Shown: piece by piece, positions 9,941 through 18,932 of the stretch
Layout: each line of letters opens with the position of its first letter
How positions within the stretch are numbered: position 1 is the stretch's first letter
NCBI RefSeq assembly: GCF_900002575.1
Contig: NZ_LN650648.1
Location: 1,899,565 to 1,963,564 of the forward strand
DNA length: 64,000 bases
Source of the DNA: Romboutsia hominis
Lineage (GTDB): Bacteria; Bacillota; Clostridia; Peptostreptococcales; Peptostreptococcaceae
Reading direction: 5' to 3'
Program-made: the position numbers and the translations under genes
Notes under the pieces: generated by a model
What the model was told of the DNA's origin: nothing
What the model saw: the letters and a program-made list of their open reading frames with translations, nothing else
The model's database searches: none

Positions 9941-11140
9941 TTAGTCAGCAAATATCATCTTTATTCTATTTTTAAAGCTTACTTTATCTATATCATTATC
10001 ACTTACTATATTTACACTACCTAATACTTCACCACTATCTGTAAAATATTTTATAACCCCTAATACATCTCCCTTTTTAACTGGGTATTTTATTTCTTTA
10101 AAAGTTATTTGAGATTTTAGCTTTTCTTCTTTAGATAATATTGTATATAATTCTTTGTTTGTTACTAATTTAATTTCTAGTTCATCTATACCTTTTATAT
10201 ACTTTTTACCTATTAATTTATTTTTGTCCATTACCTTTTTGGTGCTAAAATTTTCTTTTCCATAGTTTAGCATACTAAGAGCTGCTGATAATCTTTTTTG
10301 CTTATGATTTGCACCTAGTGTTACTCCTATTAGTCTATGCTCTTTTTCATTATTGTTATCTTCTTTTACCATCATAGAAAAAGATAAACAATATCCAGCA
10401 TTTCCTGTATATCCTGTTTTAATTCCATCTACATTTGGTGATGTACTCATTAATGCTGAGTTTGTGTTATTTTTACAAAAATCTCTTTCTGGATAACTAT
10501 ATGTTCTCATATTAGTTATACTTACAACTTGTTTTTCATAATTATCAAACATAAACTTTCCAAGCTTTGCAATGTCTCTTGCGCTTGATATATTTTCTTT
10601 TGGTGGCTTTGTTTTATCATTAAGATCATATATAGGAAGTCCATGTGGATTTACAAAGTGAGTATTTGTCATACCTAATTCTATACACTTTTCATTCATA
10701 GACTTTACAAATTCCTCTTCACTTCCTTTTATATGTTTTGCTATTGCCACTGCTGCATCATTTCCTGATACTATCATTAGACCTTTCATAAGTTCAATTA
10801 AAGGTATTTTTTCACCTTCTTTTAAATGATAACTAGATCCTCTTACTTTAGCTATAGATTTGTCTACAGTTATAATATCATCTTTTTTAACCTTTCCTTC
10901 TTCTATAGCTTCTATAGCTAGTAAAAAGGTCATCATCTTACTTAAACTTGCTAGTGGTCTTTTAGCATCTGCTTCTTTTTCATACAATACTCTTCCAGTT
11001 AACTGGTCTATAAGTATTGATGATTTTGAAAACTTATCTACTCTATTGTTGTCATCAGAATAACTAAAAGTAGGAGTTAAAAATGCACAGATGACAATAC
11101 TTACAATTAATTTTTTTACTCCTTTTTTCAATAACTTCAC
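9941..11140 (-). CDS. D-alanyl-D-alanine carboxypeptidase (DacF-like PBP)
   Basis: This low-molecular-weight penicillin-binding protein (peptidase S11) trims the terminal D-Ala of peptidoglycan stem peptides outside the cell. A signal peptide covers residues 1-26. The active-site triads are Ser65-x-x-Lys68 (SLSK), Ser125-Gly126-Asn127 and Lys241-Thr242-Gly243. A C-terminal beta-rich PBP5-type domain follows (about residues 300-390). It lies next to rpsB as in related species but is transcribed separately. I see no clear terminator between it and the rpsB promoter. Confidence 0.95.
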   Translation of the reverse strand: MKLLKKGVKKLIVSIVICAFLTPTFSYSDDNNRVDKFSKSSILIDQLTGRVLYEKEADAKRPLASLSKMMTFLLAIEAIEEGKVKKDDIITVDKSIAKVRGSSYHLKEGEKIPLIELMKGLMIVSGNDAAVAIAKHIKGSEEEFVKSMNEKCIELGMTNTHFVNPHGLPIYDLNDKTKPPKENISSARDIAKLGKFMFDNYEKQVVSITNMRTYSYPERDFCKNNTNSALMSTSPNVDGIKTGYTGNAGYCLSFSMMVKEDNNNEKEHRLIGVTLGANHKQKRLSAALSMLNYGKENFSTKKVMDKNKLIGKKYIKGIDELEIKLVTNKELYTILSKEEKLKSQITFKEIKYPVKKGDVLGVIKYFTDSGEVLGSVNIVSDNDIDKVSFKNRIKMIFAD

Positions 11141-11228
11141 CTTCTTATATTGATTAATAAGTCTATATTATTTTTTTCCTATTTTGAAAATAATATATCA
11201 GTTATTATTTTACATAATAAATTTTTCA

Positions 11229-11265
11229 AAAAAAAATCAAACAGAAAACTAAAAATTTTCTGTTT
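11229..11265 (-). terminator. Terminator after the SH3b-3D gene
   Basis: AAACAGAAAA pairs with TTTTCTGTTT around a 7-base loop. On the minus strand it is followed by a run of nine T, 16 bp past the stop codon. Confidence 0.85.
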
Positions 11266-11280
11266 GCTTTTTTGTAGTAT

Positions 11281-11868
11281 TTATTTTCCTAGTATTTGAA
11301 TTTCAATTGTTCTTCTTCCCCAGTTATAACATTCACTTTTACTATTCATATATATATCTATTTTATTTCCTTTTATAGCTCCACCACAATTATTTGCTAT
11401 AAATGTTTTATTAAAATAAGGTATATATACTTTTGTTCCATATGGTATTACTTTAGGATCAACTGCTATTGTTCCCCATACTGGTTTTTGACCTGTTGAT
11501 GTTATTCCATACCCTGTATAAGCAGTTGCTACAACATTCATTTTTTTGCTTGTTGTTCCTGTTGATGAGTTGTTGTTTTGATTATTGTTTGATTGATTTT
11601 GATTTGCTTTTATATAACGAGTACTTGACCACCCTATTTTTCCATCATGTAATTTTACTTTATACCACCCATTGCTGTTTTGAAGTATTGTTACTTTTTC
11701 ATTTCTTACTACTTTATCAACTACCCTATATTTTGTTGATGGACCACTTCTTACATTTAATCTTGAAGTTGTTACTACTCCTAGTGTATCTGCAAATGTA
11801 TTAGTCATTCCTAGTGCAAATATACATATACTAAATAGAAAACCCAATATTATCTTTTTATTTTTCAT
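11281..11868 (-). CDS. Exported SH3b and 3D-domain protein
   Basis: A signal peptide (1-26) is followed by one bacterial SH3 domain (about 28-88, SRLNVRSGPSTKYRVVDKV), an Asn/Gln linker and a C-terminal 3D (double-psi barrel) domain (about 110-195). The 3D family includes cell-wall hydrolases such as YocH and resembles the MltA lytic transglycosylase core. Of the three family Asp blocks, AVDPKVIPYGT and GNKIDIYM are intact. The middle one, usually ADTGGAIKG, reads ANNCGGAIKG, so the Asp is Asn and the Thr is Cys. Activity may therefore be changed or lost. The 195 residues are otherwise complete. Confidence 0.9.
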   Translation of the reverse strand: MKNKKIILGFLFSICIFALGMTNTFADTLGVVTTSRLNVRSGPSTKYRVVDKVVRNEKVTILQNSNGWYKVKLHDGKIGWSSTRYIKANQNQSNNNQNNNSSTGTTSKKMNVVATAYTGYGITSTGQKPVWGTIAVDPKVIPYGTKVYIPYFNKTFIANNCGGAIKGNKIDIYMNSKSECYNWGRRTIEIQILGK

Positions 11869-12045
11869 AGAAGCATTCCCCCATTTATAAAATTAATTTG
11901 TAACTATTTTGTAACTTTATATTTATATAGTAGCTAACTATTATCCATTTGTAAACTATTTTTAGGAAATTATTTACAAATAAGTTACATTTTTAGAATT
12001 TTAAAAAGGTCTACTTAATAAAAAATTTTTATTTATAATAAATTA

Positions 12046-12110
12046 AAAGCTACCTAAAACTTAGGTAATATTAACTATTTTATAGTTTAAAACCTATTTT
12101 AGATAGCTTT
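12046..12110 (-). terminator. Terminator after tupA
   Basis: AAAGCTATCTAAAAT and the later TTTTAGGTAGCTTTT pair over about 14 bp with a long loop that holds a small inner stem. A T-rich tail follows on the minus strand. Confidence 0.65.
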
Positions 12111-12118
12111 ATTTTTAT

Positions 12119-12949
12119 CTATTTAAAAGTATAAAATAATGACTTTCCATATTTATCTTTTCCATACTCTTTTATAGATTTTTGTACATCTTCTGACTTA
12201 TAATAATCAACTAATTTATCTGTTATTTCTTTCATATTTTCTTCTAACCCATTTATTGTAACTATACTATATACATTTTTTAAACTTTCATCAGCATCTT
12301 TTACTAAACTTAAATCTAAATTTTCCTTAGTTGCTAAGTAAGTTCCTATATCTGTTAATGTATATGCACCCATTTCACTAGCAGTTTGTAAAGTAGATGC
12401 CATACCCTTACCTACTTCTTTGTAGTTCTCAAATGAATTTTCTTGTCCTATATTTTCCCATATAGATAATTCTTTTGTATGTGTTCCTGATTTATCTCCT
12501 CTAGATACAAAGTTTAGATTATTTTCTTTAATATATTTAAAAGCATCTTCAACGCTCATTTTGCTTATCTTTTCATTATGTTTTCCATCTTTTGGACCTA
12601 CTACTACAAAGTAGTTATACATTATTTCATGTCTAGAATCTCCATAACCTTCCTTTATAAACTCTTCTTCTTTAGACTTAGCATGTACAAATAATACATC
12701 TGCATCTTTTCTCTTTCCTAATTCTAAAGCTTCTCCAGTTCCCTTTGCTACAACTTTAACATCTACATTATTTTCTTTTTCAAAATCTTTTAAAGTTTCT
12801 TCTAAAAATCCTGTATCATCTAAACTTGTTGTTGTAACTAATTTTATATCTTTTGGACTTTCACTTTCTTTTGTGTCTGTAGATGAACATGCTACCATAG
12901 ATAAACTAAGTATACCTACCATTAATAATTTGGTTATTTTTTTATTCAT
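12119..12949 (-). CDS. tupA: Tungstate/molybdate ABC transporter binding lipoprotein
   Basis: This is an extracytoplasmic oxyanion receptor. A lipoprotein signal with lipobox Cys21 (SMVACSS) opens the protein. The family motif LVTTTSLDDTGFLEE and the later GDKSGTHTKELSIW and YTLTDIGTYLA blocks are those of the TupA/WtpA-like tungstate group. It is the last gene of mop-tupB-tupC-tupA. Whether it prefers tungstate or molybdate cannot be told from sequence, though TupA-type receptors usually prefer tungstate. Confidence 0.88.
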   Translation of the reverse strand: MNKKITKLLMVGILSLSMVACSSTDTKESESPKDIKLVTTTSLDDTGFLEETLKDFEKENNVDVKVVAKGTGEALELGKRKDADVLFVHAKSKEEEFIKEGYGDSRHEIMYNYFVVVGPKDGKHNEKISKMSVEDAFKYIKENNLNFVSRGDKSGTHTKELSIWENIGQENSFENYKEVGKGMASTLQTASEMGAYTLTDIGTYLATKENLDLSLVKDADESLKNVYSIVTINGLEENMKEITDKLVDYYKSEDVQKSIKEYGKDKYGKSLFYTFK

Positions 12950-12967
12950 TTTTTCTCCCCTTAATCT

Positions 12968-13654
12968 TTAAAATTTCATTACCCCATTAAAAAATACATC
13001 CGATTCATAAGTGTCTATATGTTTTAAGTTTTCCATAAATACTATGTAATCACTTATTTTTTTTGCTTGCATAAAATCATGTGTTACTAATATTACAGTT
13101 TTTCCTTCTTCTTTTAATTTAAGTATCTCTTTTTCTGCCTTTTTGATAGTGTTTAAATCCATGTTAGCCATAGGTTCATCTAGCAAATTGTACTCTTTAT
13201 TCATTATTAAACTTCTTATAAACTGAGCTTTTGCTATTTCTCCACCAGATAACTTTTTTACATTGGTACTTAATTTTTTATTTAAGTCAAACTTATCTAT
13301 CAATTTATAAAGATAGGATTTGTCTTTTATAAATTGTTCTTTACCATATTCATATATGTAATTAAAATTATCCATTAAGCTCCCACTTAAAAATCTACTT
13401 TCTTGTGGTGTATATGATAAATATTTATATATATTTTTATTATTCATACATTCATTATCTATATATTCATCATTTATAGTTATACTTCCATCTTGAAAAT
13501 TTTCTATATTGTAGATTATTTTTATTAATGTACTTTTCCCACTTCCATTGTGTCCAACTATGGAATATATCTTACCTTTTTGAAAATTTATATTGTCTAC
13601 AGTTAATACGCCTTGATTTTCTATTTGTTTTTTTAATCCATAAATACTTATCAT
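12968..13654 (-). CDS. tupC: Tungstate/molybdate ABC transporter ATPase
   Basis: This 228-residue ABC ATPase has Walker A GHNGSGKST (about 35-43), the signature LSGGE, Walker B NLLDEPM and a switch His in VTHD. It lies 9 bp after the permease gene and 18 bp before the binding-protein gene, so it powers that importer. It has no C-terminal TOBE domain. That domain is supplied separately by the small Mop protein at the head of the operon. Confidence 0.9.
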   Translation of the reverse strand: MISIYGLKKQIENQGVLTVDNINFQKGKIYSIVGHNGSGKSTLIKIIYNIENFQDGSITINDEYIDNECMNNKNIYKYLSYTPQESRFLSGSLMDNFNYIYEYGKEQFIKDKSYLYKLIDKFDLNKKLSTNVKKLSGGEIAKAQFIRSLIMNKEYNLLDEPMANMDLNTIKKAEKEILKLKEEGKTVILVTHDFMQAKKISDYIVFMENLKHIDTYESDVFFNGVMKF

Positions 13655-13663
13655 CTTTACTCC

Positions 13664-14305
13664 TTATATAACCGACTGCAATTTCTTTATAATAATTGTA
13701 GATATTGTGGATATTGTTAATAGTATAAATGCTATTACCAAAGATTCATCAAAATCCCCCATAGAAGTTGAAAGTGCTATATATGTTGTCATAACCCTAG
13801 TTGAGCCCTTTATATTTCCACCAACTAACATAACAGCGCCAACTTCTGAAATTCCTCTACTAAATGTAGTTATACAAACTGTTAATAGATGATACTTTAT
13901 TTCCTTTAAAAATATTTTTGGTATATTTTTGTCTTCTATTTGAAGTACCTTGCACGTTGTTAAAATATCTCCTCCAAATTTATTTAGTAAATCTATTATT
14001 AAACTCATAGCCATAGGTATCAAAAGCATAGCTTGTGCTATTATCATAGCTACAGGTGTAAATAATAATTTAAATTCTCCTAAAGGTCCTTGTCTTGATA
14101 ACATTAAAAACACTAAAAGCCCCATTATAACTGGCGGTGTACTCATTAGTGCATTTACAAATGTTATTATATATTTTTTAAATCTAAAGTTTTTTAAGTA
14201 TATAACTATACTTAATACTATTGCAATTATCATAGCTATCATAGTTGCTGTTGTTGTTACTATTAATGATAAGCTAATTATTTGAATTATATCATTTACT
14301 TCCAT
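13664..14305 (-). CDS. tupB: Tungstate/molybdate ABC transporter permease
   Basis: This 213-residue integral membrane protein has about five helices and the binding-protein-dependent permease fold. The conserved cytoplasmic EAA-like loop lies around FSRGISEVGAVMLVGGNIKG, which is the TupB/WtpB/CysT type. It follows mop closely, with the start 15 bp past the mop stop, and precedes tupC. Upstream ribosome-binding sequence is weak, which suggests translational coupling. Confidence 0.9.
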   Translation of the reverse strand: MEVNDIIQIISLSLIVTTTATMIAMIIAIVLSIVIYLKNFRFKKYIITFVNALMSTPPVIMGLLVFLMLSRQGPLGEFKLLFTPVAMIIAQAMLLIPMAMSLIIDLLNKFGGDILTTCKVLQIEDKNIPKIFLKEIKYHLLTVCITTFSRGISEVGAVMLVGGNIKGSTRVMTTYIALSTSMGDFDESLVIAFILLTISTISTIIIKKLQSVI

Positions 14306-14320
14306 ATTATCTAAATTGTC

Positions 14321-14527
14321 TTAATCAACCATTAACATAACAGAACTTGATTTTATAACACTTGTTACTTCATCTCCAACTTTAATGCCTAGATCTTCAA
14401 TAGCATCTATTGTAACAACAGATGTTAACATTTGACCATTTATATCTATTGTTACTTTGGCATTTATAGCGCCCATTTTTATTTCCTTTACTATTCCTTT
14501 TAATTGGTTACGTGCACTTAGTTTCAT
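14321..14527 (-). CDS. mop: Molbindin (Mop) molybdate/tungstate-binding protein
   Basis: This 68-residue single TOBE/Mop domain begins MKLSARNQLKGIV and includes GAINAKVTIDINGQ. Such molbindins form hexamers that bind molybdate or tungstate in the cytoplasm and may store it or sense it. The frame is open to 14545, but GAGGGGG lies about nine bases before ATG 14527, and the family start is MKLSARN. It leads the tup operon, so storage and import are co-expressed. Confidence 0.92.
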   Translation of the reverse strand: MKLSARNQLKGIVKEIKMGAINAKVTIDINGQMLTSVVTIDAIEDLGIKVGDEVTSVIKSSSVMLMVD

Positions 14528-14716
14528 TTTTATTTGCCCCCTCATTTGCTACTTTATTATATTCACTTTGAAAGTATATCATCTACCTTTTTTTACAACA
14601 ATATAGTTTCGTTCATCTTTTTCATCGTTTTTTCTGTTTTATTATTACTTTTTTTACTACAAATTAATTTTTTATAATTTTAATTTTTATATAATTTTAT
14701 TTTTGCATTTAAACAT

Positions 14717-14743
14717 ATAAAAAAGACCACTTTTTGTGGTCTT
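14717..14743 (-). terminator. Terminator after the pseudokinase gene
   Basis: AAGACCAC and GTGGTCTT pair around AAAAA and run into TTTTTT on the minus strand. The stem overlaps the stop codon. Confidence 0.85.
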
Positions 14744-15686
14744 ATAATATACTAAGTATTGTTATAAATACTAAACTAATCATTGATACTGCTAATAATA
14801 TTTTACGTTTTTTAATTTTTTTGGGCCTTTCTATTGTTTCTTCTATATCTTCATTAATTTCCTCAGTATCTATTATATCTGCTTTTTCATACATTACATT
14901 ACTTAAATCTATTAATATATCTTGTAAATATTCATATTTTTCATTTCTACTTAATAATTTTTTTATAATATTTATAAATTTATCATTGCCATTGATCGCT
15001 ATATTTTGGTTCCAATTAATACCTTTATCTATGTTTTTTAGCATTTCTTCCTCATTTTTACCTTCTTCAAAAGGAAGCTTTTTAAATATAGATTCAAATA
15101 GTATTATTCCTAAGGAAAATAAATCACTATCTAAGTCAGTGAAATTTATGCATAGCTGATGTGGACATAAATATCTAAACTCTCCCCCAGCTCTTATATT
15201 TATTCCATTATTAGCTTTTGTTGTTTGGAAGTTTAATAAGCGTATATTATAATCTTTATCTACAAGTATATTAGTTGGGTTTAAATTTCCATGATACACA
15301 TTATTTTCGTGAAGTATTTCTAATGCTTTTACAATCTGAGTTGCTATATTTATTATAGCTTCTAGGTGTAAATAGTTCCCATTTATCATATTTACTAAGG
15401 TTATTCCATTATAATATTCACTTACCATATAATAAAGTGTTGTAAGTTCTGTACAGTGAACACCTACATCGATGGTTTTTGATATGTACTTTGAGTGTAT
15501 GTTATTTATCATAGTAGTTTCGTCTATTAAGTTAGTTATAAAATTACTTTCCATATACTCATTATGTTCAACTACCTTTATAAGTACTTTTTTATTGTCA
15601 AATACATCTCTTGCTTTATATATTTTATTTAATTCAAGTTGCCCATCGCAGTTTAAAAGTTCATATCTATTGCCTATAAAAGTCAC
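14742..15686 (-). CDS. Membrane-anchored Hanks-type protein kinase homologue, probable pseudokinase
   Basis: This has the eukaryotic-like kinase fold over about residues 8-270 and one C-terminal membrane helix (about 293-312) with almost nothing beyond it, so there is no PASTA sensor. The VAIK-type Lys37, the helix-C Glu56 and the DxxSLG aspartate (Asp188) are kept. The catalytic loop reads YHGNLNPTN (132-139) in place of HRDLKPxN, so the catalytic Asp is Asn134. The DFG motif reads NFQ (152-154), so the Mg-binding Asp is Asn too, and the APE segment reads PHQ. ATP binding may persist, but classical phosphotransfer is unlikely. Start is GTG 15686 behind a GGGGGGG tract. A homologous second Hanks kinase gene near dacF is known in Clostridioides. 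Confidence 0.85.
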   Translation of the reverse strand: MTFIGNRYELLNCDGQLELNKIYKARDVFDNKKVLIKVVEHNEYMESNFITNLIDETTMINNIHSKYISKTIDVGVHCTELTTLYYMVSEYYNGITLVNMINGNYLHLEAIINIATQIVKALEILHENNVYHGNLNPTNILVDKDYNIRLLNFQTTKANNGINIRAGGEFRYLCPHQLCINFTDLDSDLFSLGIILFESIFKKLPFEEGKNEEEMLKNIDKGINWNQNIAINGNDKFINIIKKLLSRNEKYEYLQDILIDLSNVMYEKADIIDTEEINEDIEETIERPKKIKKRKILLAVSMISLVFITILSIL

Positions 15687-15705
15687 ATATTCCCCCCCTT
15701 TCTAA

Positions 15706-16157
15706 ATTCTACTATTAATATTATATGTTTAATTATATCAACATTTGTATCCTTTTTCCATATGTTATATATTCATATGATTTTTTATATTATTCGGAGG
15801 AATTTTGATATTTTTTAGTGTAACTTAAATTTTCTTATTATTTATTTTCTTTTAATACAATTATTTTAATAATGTTTTTATATTTTATATATAAATATTT
15901 AATAATTATAAAATCTACTTAAGTATTTTTTTGTGTACCTATTTAAAATTTATTTTACTTATTTATGTACTATTTCTTACAAATTATAAAGTATTTATAT
16001 AATTAATTTTACCCTTTTATAATCTTTATCTTTACTTTGTTTTATATTTAGATATTTTTAGGTATATTTTAACACAATTTATAATAATTTACTGTTGAAC
16101 TGTTATAAAAGGAATTTAAAATATAAAATTTAATACTTATATATACTCTTATAAAGT
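15706..16157. other. Gene-free AT-rich spacer between divergent genes
   Basis: These 450 bases separate the pseudokinase and peptidase genes, which are read outward. They are extremely AT-rich and hold no open frame, strong hairpin or clear sigma-A promoter that I could place with confidence. Both promoters must lie here. Confidence 0.6.
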
Positions 16158-17225
16158 GTGGTGATTTTAATAAAAAAAATACTAATTCCTATAATTACCT
16201 TTTTTAGCTTTTTTGCTTTAGGCTTTAATAACTCAACTTCTTCTAATTACAAGTCTGATATAGTTGTCAAGGGAATAACACTTAAAGTATCTCTTATTCA
16301 AACAGCTTATGAGTTATATAATGTCAATGTAAAAAATCCAAAAGAGTTTAATGAAGATTTATATAAAAGTACTTCTTACGATGCTTATAAGCATTATATA
16401 TGGTTAAAAGATACTTATAATGATATGGATGATGATTTGAAAAATTCTCTTTATGATATATTTACTACAAATGATTCTTGGAGCTACTCTAATGCCGTTA
16501 TAGGCTTAGATGATAATTCATCTTTAGAAGATATAATTAAAACTATATTAAATGATGATTATTTAAATTTATCTCCTTCTTTTTGTAAGGAGTTTGATAA
16601 TTTTTTTACATCTTTTTATGAAGATTATTTTAAGTCTTATTTTTATAAAAACAAAGCTACCTATGAAAAAAAAGCTAATGATATAAATAATCTTTTAGCA
16701 TCTAAAAAAGTAGATATTATAAATTTTATAGAAAGTTCATCAGGATTAGATATTGATAGTGGTTACTCATATACATTTTACTATTCTTTAAATCCTATTG
16801 AATCACAAGGATTTAAAAGCAATAAAAAATTAATATCAACAATACCTAAAAATACGCCTTATAAAGATATAATAAGTATTCCTCTTCATGAGTTTTCTCA
16901 TATAATATTTGAATACTTTGTTAATAGTGATGAGTTTTTAGATGCTTATGAAAAATTAAAAGATGATAAAAAGCTAACTAAAATGTATGATAAAGTAGGA
17001 AAATATGCTTATAATTATAAAGACTTTTGCTCAGAAAACTTAATAGAAGGTTTTTCTAAATTCTTAAACTATAGATACTTTCAAGGAGTTTATGAAGAAA
17101 ACATATATGTTTATGATTTAGATTTTTATAGATATTTAAGAAAGTTAAATTTTAATCCGCAAGCTTCATCTTTAAAAGATGTTAGTATAAATTTTTTGGA
17201 AAAAACATTAAACTTATACCCTTAA
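16158..17225 (+). CDS. Exported HExxH zinc-peptidase-like protein
   Basis: A signal peptide or N-terminal anchor (about residues 3-22) precedes a 330-residue acidic, Tyr-rich extracellular region. The only recognisable motif is IPLHEFSHIIFEYF, where His244-Glu-x-x-His248 would bind zinc. A Glu in FCSENLIEGFSKFLNYRYF about 50 residues later could be the third ligand, which would make it gluzincin-like. I do not recognise the family. The long frame begins with two GTG codons, but the only good Shine-Dalgarno sequence (GGTGATT) points to an in-frame ATA at 16170, giving I-K-K-I-L-I-P. The start is therefore uncertain. A strong terminator follows. Confidence 0.75.
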   Translation: MVILIKKILIPIITFFSFFALGFNNSTSSNYKSDIVVKGITLKVSLIQTAYELYNVNVKNPKEFNEDLYKSTSYDAYKHYIWLKDTYNDMDDDLKNSLYDIFTTNDSWSYSNAVIGLDDNSSLEDIIKTILNDDYLNLSPSFCKEFDNFFTSFYEDYFKSYFYKNKATYEKKANDINNLLASKKVDIINFIESSSGLDIDSGYSYTFYYSLNPIESQGFKSNKKLISTIPKNTPYKDIISIPLHEFSHIIFEYFVNSDEFLDAYEKLKDDKKLTKMYDKVGKYAYNYKDFCSENLIEGFSKFLNYRYFQGVYEENIYVYDLDFYRYLRKLNFNPQASSLKDVSINFLEKTLNLYP

Positions 17226-17249
17226 GCATCAATTATATACCCTAATTTA

Positions 17250-17283
17250 ATCCCCTCTATATTTATAGAGGGGTTATTTTTAG
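17250..17283. terminator. Bidirectional terminator between convergent genes
   Basis: CCCCTCTATA and TATAGAGGGG pair around AT, with AA before and TTATTTTT after on the plus strand. It serves the peptidase gene and may also stop the K+ channel transcript from the other side. Confidence 0.85.
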
Positions 17284-17291
17284 CCACCATA

Positions 17292-18149
17292 TCATTTTAA
17301 TGATAATAAAACCTTACACATTGTATTTATCTCTTCTTTAGATAAATCATCAAACTTAGATAACCTTTTTACAATATCTTTTATTAACTCATTTTTATAA
17401 TTTTCTTTACTATATATTACATTATCAGTATAAATAATTTTAGATTTTCCAAGGCTTTTTTTAATCAATTTACTATTTTTTTTAATCATTTCTGCTTTTC
17501 TTTTTCTTACCTCTTTTTTTATAAAGTAAGTTGATAGTGTAGATGTAACAGAACCTATAAAACCAATTCCCATTATCATAAGTATAGATGCAGTTAATTT
17601 ACCTAATGTACTTATTGGATATACATCTCCATATCCAACTGTTGTAAATGTAACTATACTCCACCAAAGGGCAGCTCCTAAACTCATATTTTCAACAGAT
17701 GACATTACGGTTGCACTTATTAGCACAATAATTATTGCTATACCTATAGTGTAATTAAAGTTATTAGTTTTCATAAATTCTGATAGTTCATTATTAGTAC
17801 GTTTTATTATAGCAAGTAGTCTTATAACTCGAGTTATCTCTGATACTCTTGTTACCCTTCCTACTTTTAGTATATCTAAAGCTCTAAAGACTTTAAATAT
17901 AGAGTAAAGAGGTATTATAGATATTAAATCTATTAAGTTTTTCTTAAAGAATTTTTTCTTATTTTTACTTTTATAAAGTCTAGTAAAATAATCTATTACA
18001 AATATTGACCAAACTATGAAATCTATAATTTGAAATACTAATCTAATTTGATAACTTAAATCTAATGTAAGTTCTAATATTAATATTATAGCTATAACTA
18101 TAGATAAAATAGCCATAGCCAGATTATATGCAATATATTTTCGTCTCAT
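17292..18149 (-). CDS. Voltage-sensor-type potassium channel
   Basis: This 285-residue six-helix channel subunit has S1 to S3 in the first 90 residues and an Arg-rich S4-like helix around KVGRVTRVSEITRVIRLL. S5 follows, then the pore loop with selectivity filter TTVGYGD and S6 (ASILMIMGIGFIGSVTS). A basic cytoplasmic tail follows. The filter and the regular arginines mean a K+ selective, voltage-gated (KvAP-like) tetramer is likely. It starts 6 bp after the nitroreductase gene with no terminator between, so it belongs to the transcript that begins at the fluoride riboswitch. Confidence 0.9.
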   Translation of the reverse strand: MRRKYIAYNLAMAILSIVIAIILILELTLDLSYQIRLVFQIIDFIVWSIFVIDYFTRLYKSKNKKKFFKKNLIDLISIIPLYSIFKVFRALDILKVGRVTRVSEITRVIRLLAIIKRTNNELSEFMKTNNFNYTIGIAIIIVLISATVMSSVENMSLGAALWWSIVTFTTVGYGDVYPISTLGKLTASILMIMGIGFIGSVTSTLSTYFIKKEVRKRKAEMIKKNSKLIKKSLGKSKIIYTDNVIYSKENYKNELIKDIVKRLSKFDDLSKEEINTMCKVLLSLK

Positions 18150-18155
18150 ATATTA

Positions 18156-18905
18156 TTAATAGTATAAATAACTTCCATTTTCAAAGTGCCAATTTCCCTT
18201 ATAGCCTTTTTCATATGCTCCTATTTCAAAATGAAGCATTGATATTCCTAAATCCACATCTTCATAGTTATGATTTTTTTCTTTTATTACTGCTTTTACT
18301 TTTTTATTTTTTAGTTCATATCCTATTTCTTTTTTATTTAAAGCACTTGGAGATTTTTTAGAAAGATTTATACCATTTAAAACCCAATCCGGTAATTCTT
18401 CATCTTTTTCTATTATAATATCAGAATTTTTTCCTTTGCTTATAGATTTTACAACTTTCTCTTTTATAGAAAGTTCTTTAGGTGAATGACCTATAGCTAT
18501 TATACACACTAGCTCTTCTTTATCATTAAATTTAATATGTTTTTCACATTCTTTTTTATCATATGTTCCCCCAATCCAACATGTTGAAAGTCCCATAGCT
18601 ACAGCTTGAAGTACTATCATTTCTCCATAATATCCTATTTTTTGCTTATAATTTAAATTTTTACTATTTCCAACTAAGCCTATATAAGATTTAGCACCAC
18701 TTATAAGTCCATAAGATGCCTTAAATCCATTTAAGCCTTCATCTCCATTTTTTATAAATTGTATATTAAGTGAAGATTCCTTATTTATTTCATCTATCAA
18801 ATTAATTAATGTTAATATATCACTATCACTTATTTCTCTATCACTAAAAGTTCTTCTAGATATTCTTTTGTCTACAGCCTCTATCCAAGCTTTTCTAATT
18901 TCCAT
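18156..18905 (-). CDS. Nitroreductase-family flavoprotein (TM1586 type)
   Basis: This 249-residue FMN-dependent nitroreductase-fold protein begins with AVDKRISRRTFSDREI, the phosphate-contacting Arg/Ser block. The central YYGEMIVLQAVAMGLSTCWIGG segment is typical of the family, as is the C-terminal extension seen in the TM1586-like branch. The substrate is unknown. It sits 27 bp after the antiporter gene and 6 bp before the channel gene, so the three are probably one operon. Confidence 0.88.
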   Translation of the reverse strand: MEIRKAWIEAVDKRISRRTFSDREISDSDILTLINLIDEINKESSLNIQFIKNGDEGLNGFKASYGLISGAKSYIGLVGNSKNLNYKQKIGYYGEMIVLQAVAMGLSTCWIGGTYDKKECEKHIKFNDKEELVCIIAIGHSPKELSIKEKVVKSISKGKNSDIIIEKDEELPDWVLNGINLSKKSPSALNKKEIGYELKNKKVKAVIKEKNHNYEDVDLGISMLHFEIGAYEKGYKGNWHFENGSYLYY

Positions 18906-18932
18906 ATAATATCTCCTTTCTATACAGACTTA

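Noticed and set aside
14546-14741. A Moco or tungsten riboswitch upstream of mop-tup
   Set aside because: No conserved Moco-RNA elements could be found, and the spacer is AT-rich and unstructured.
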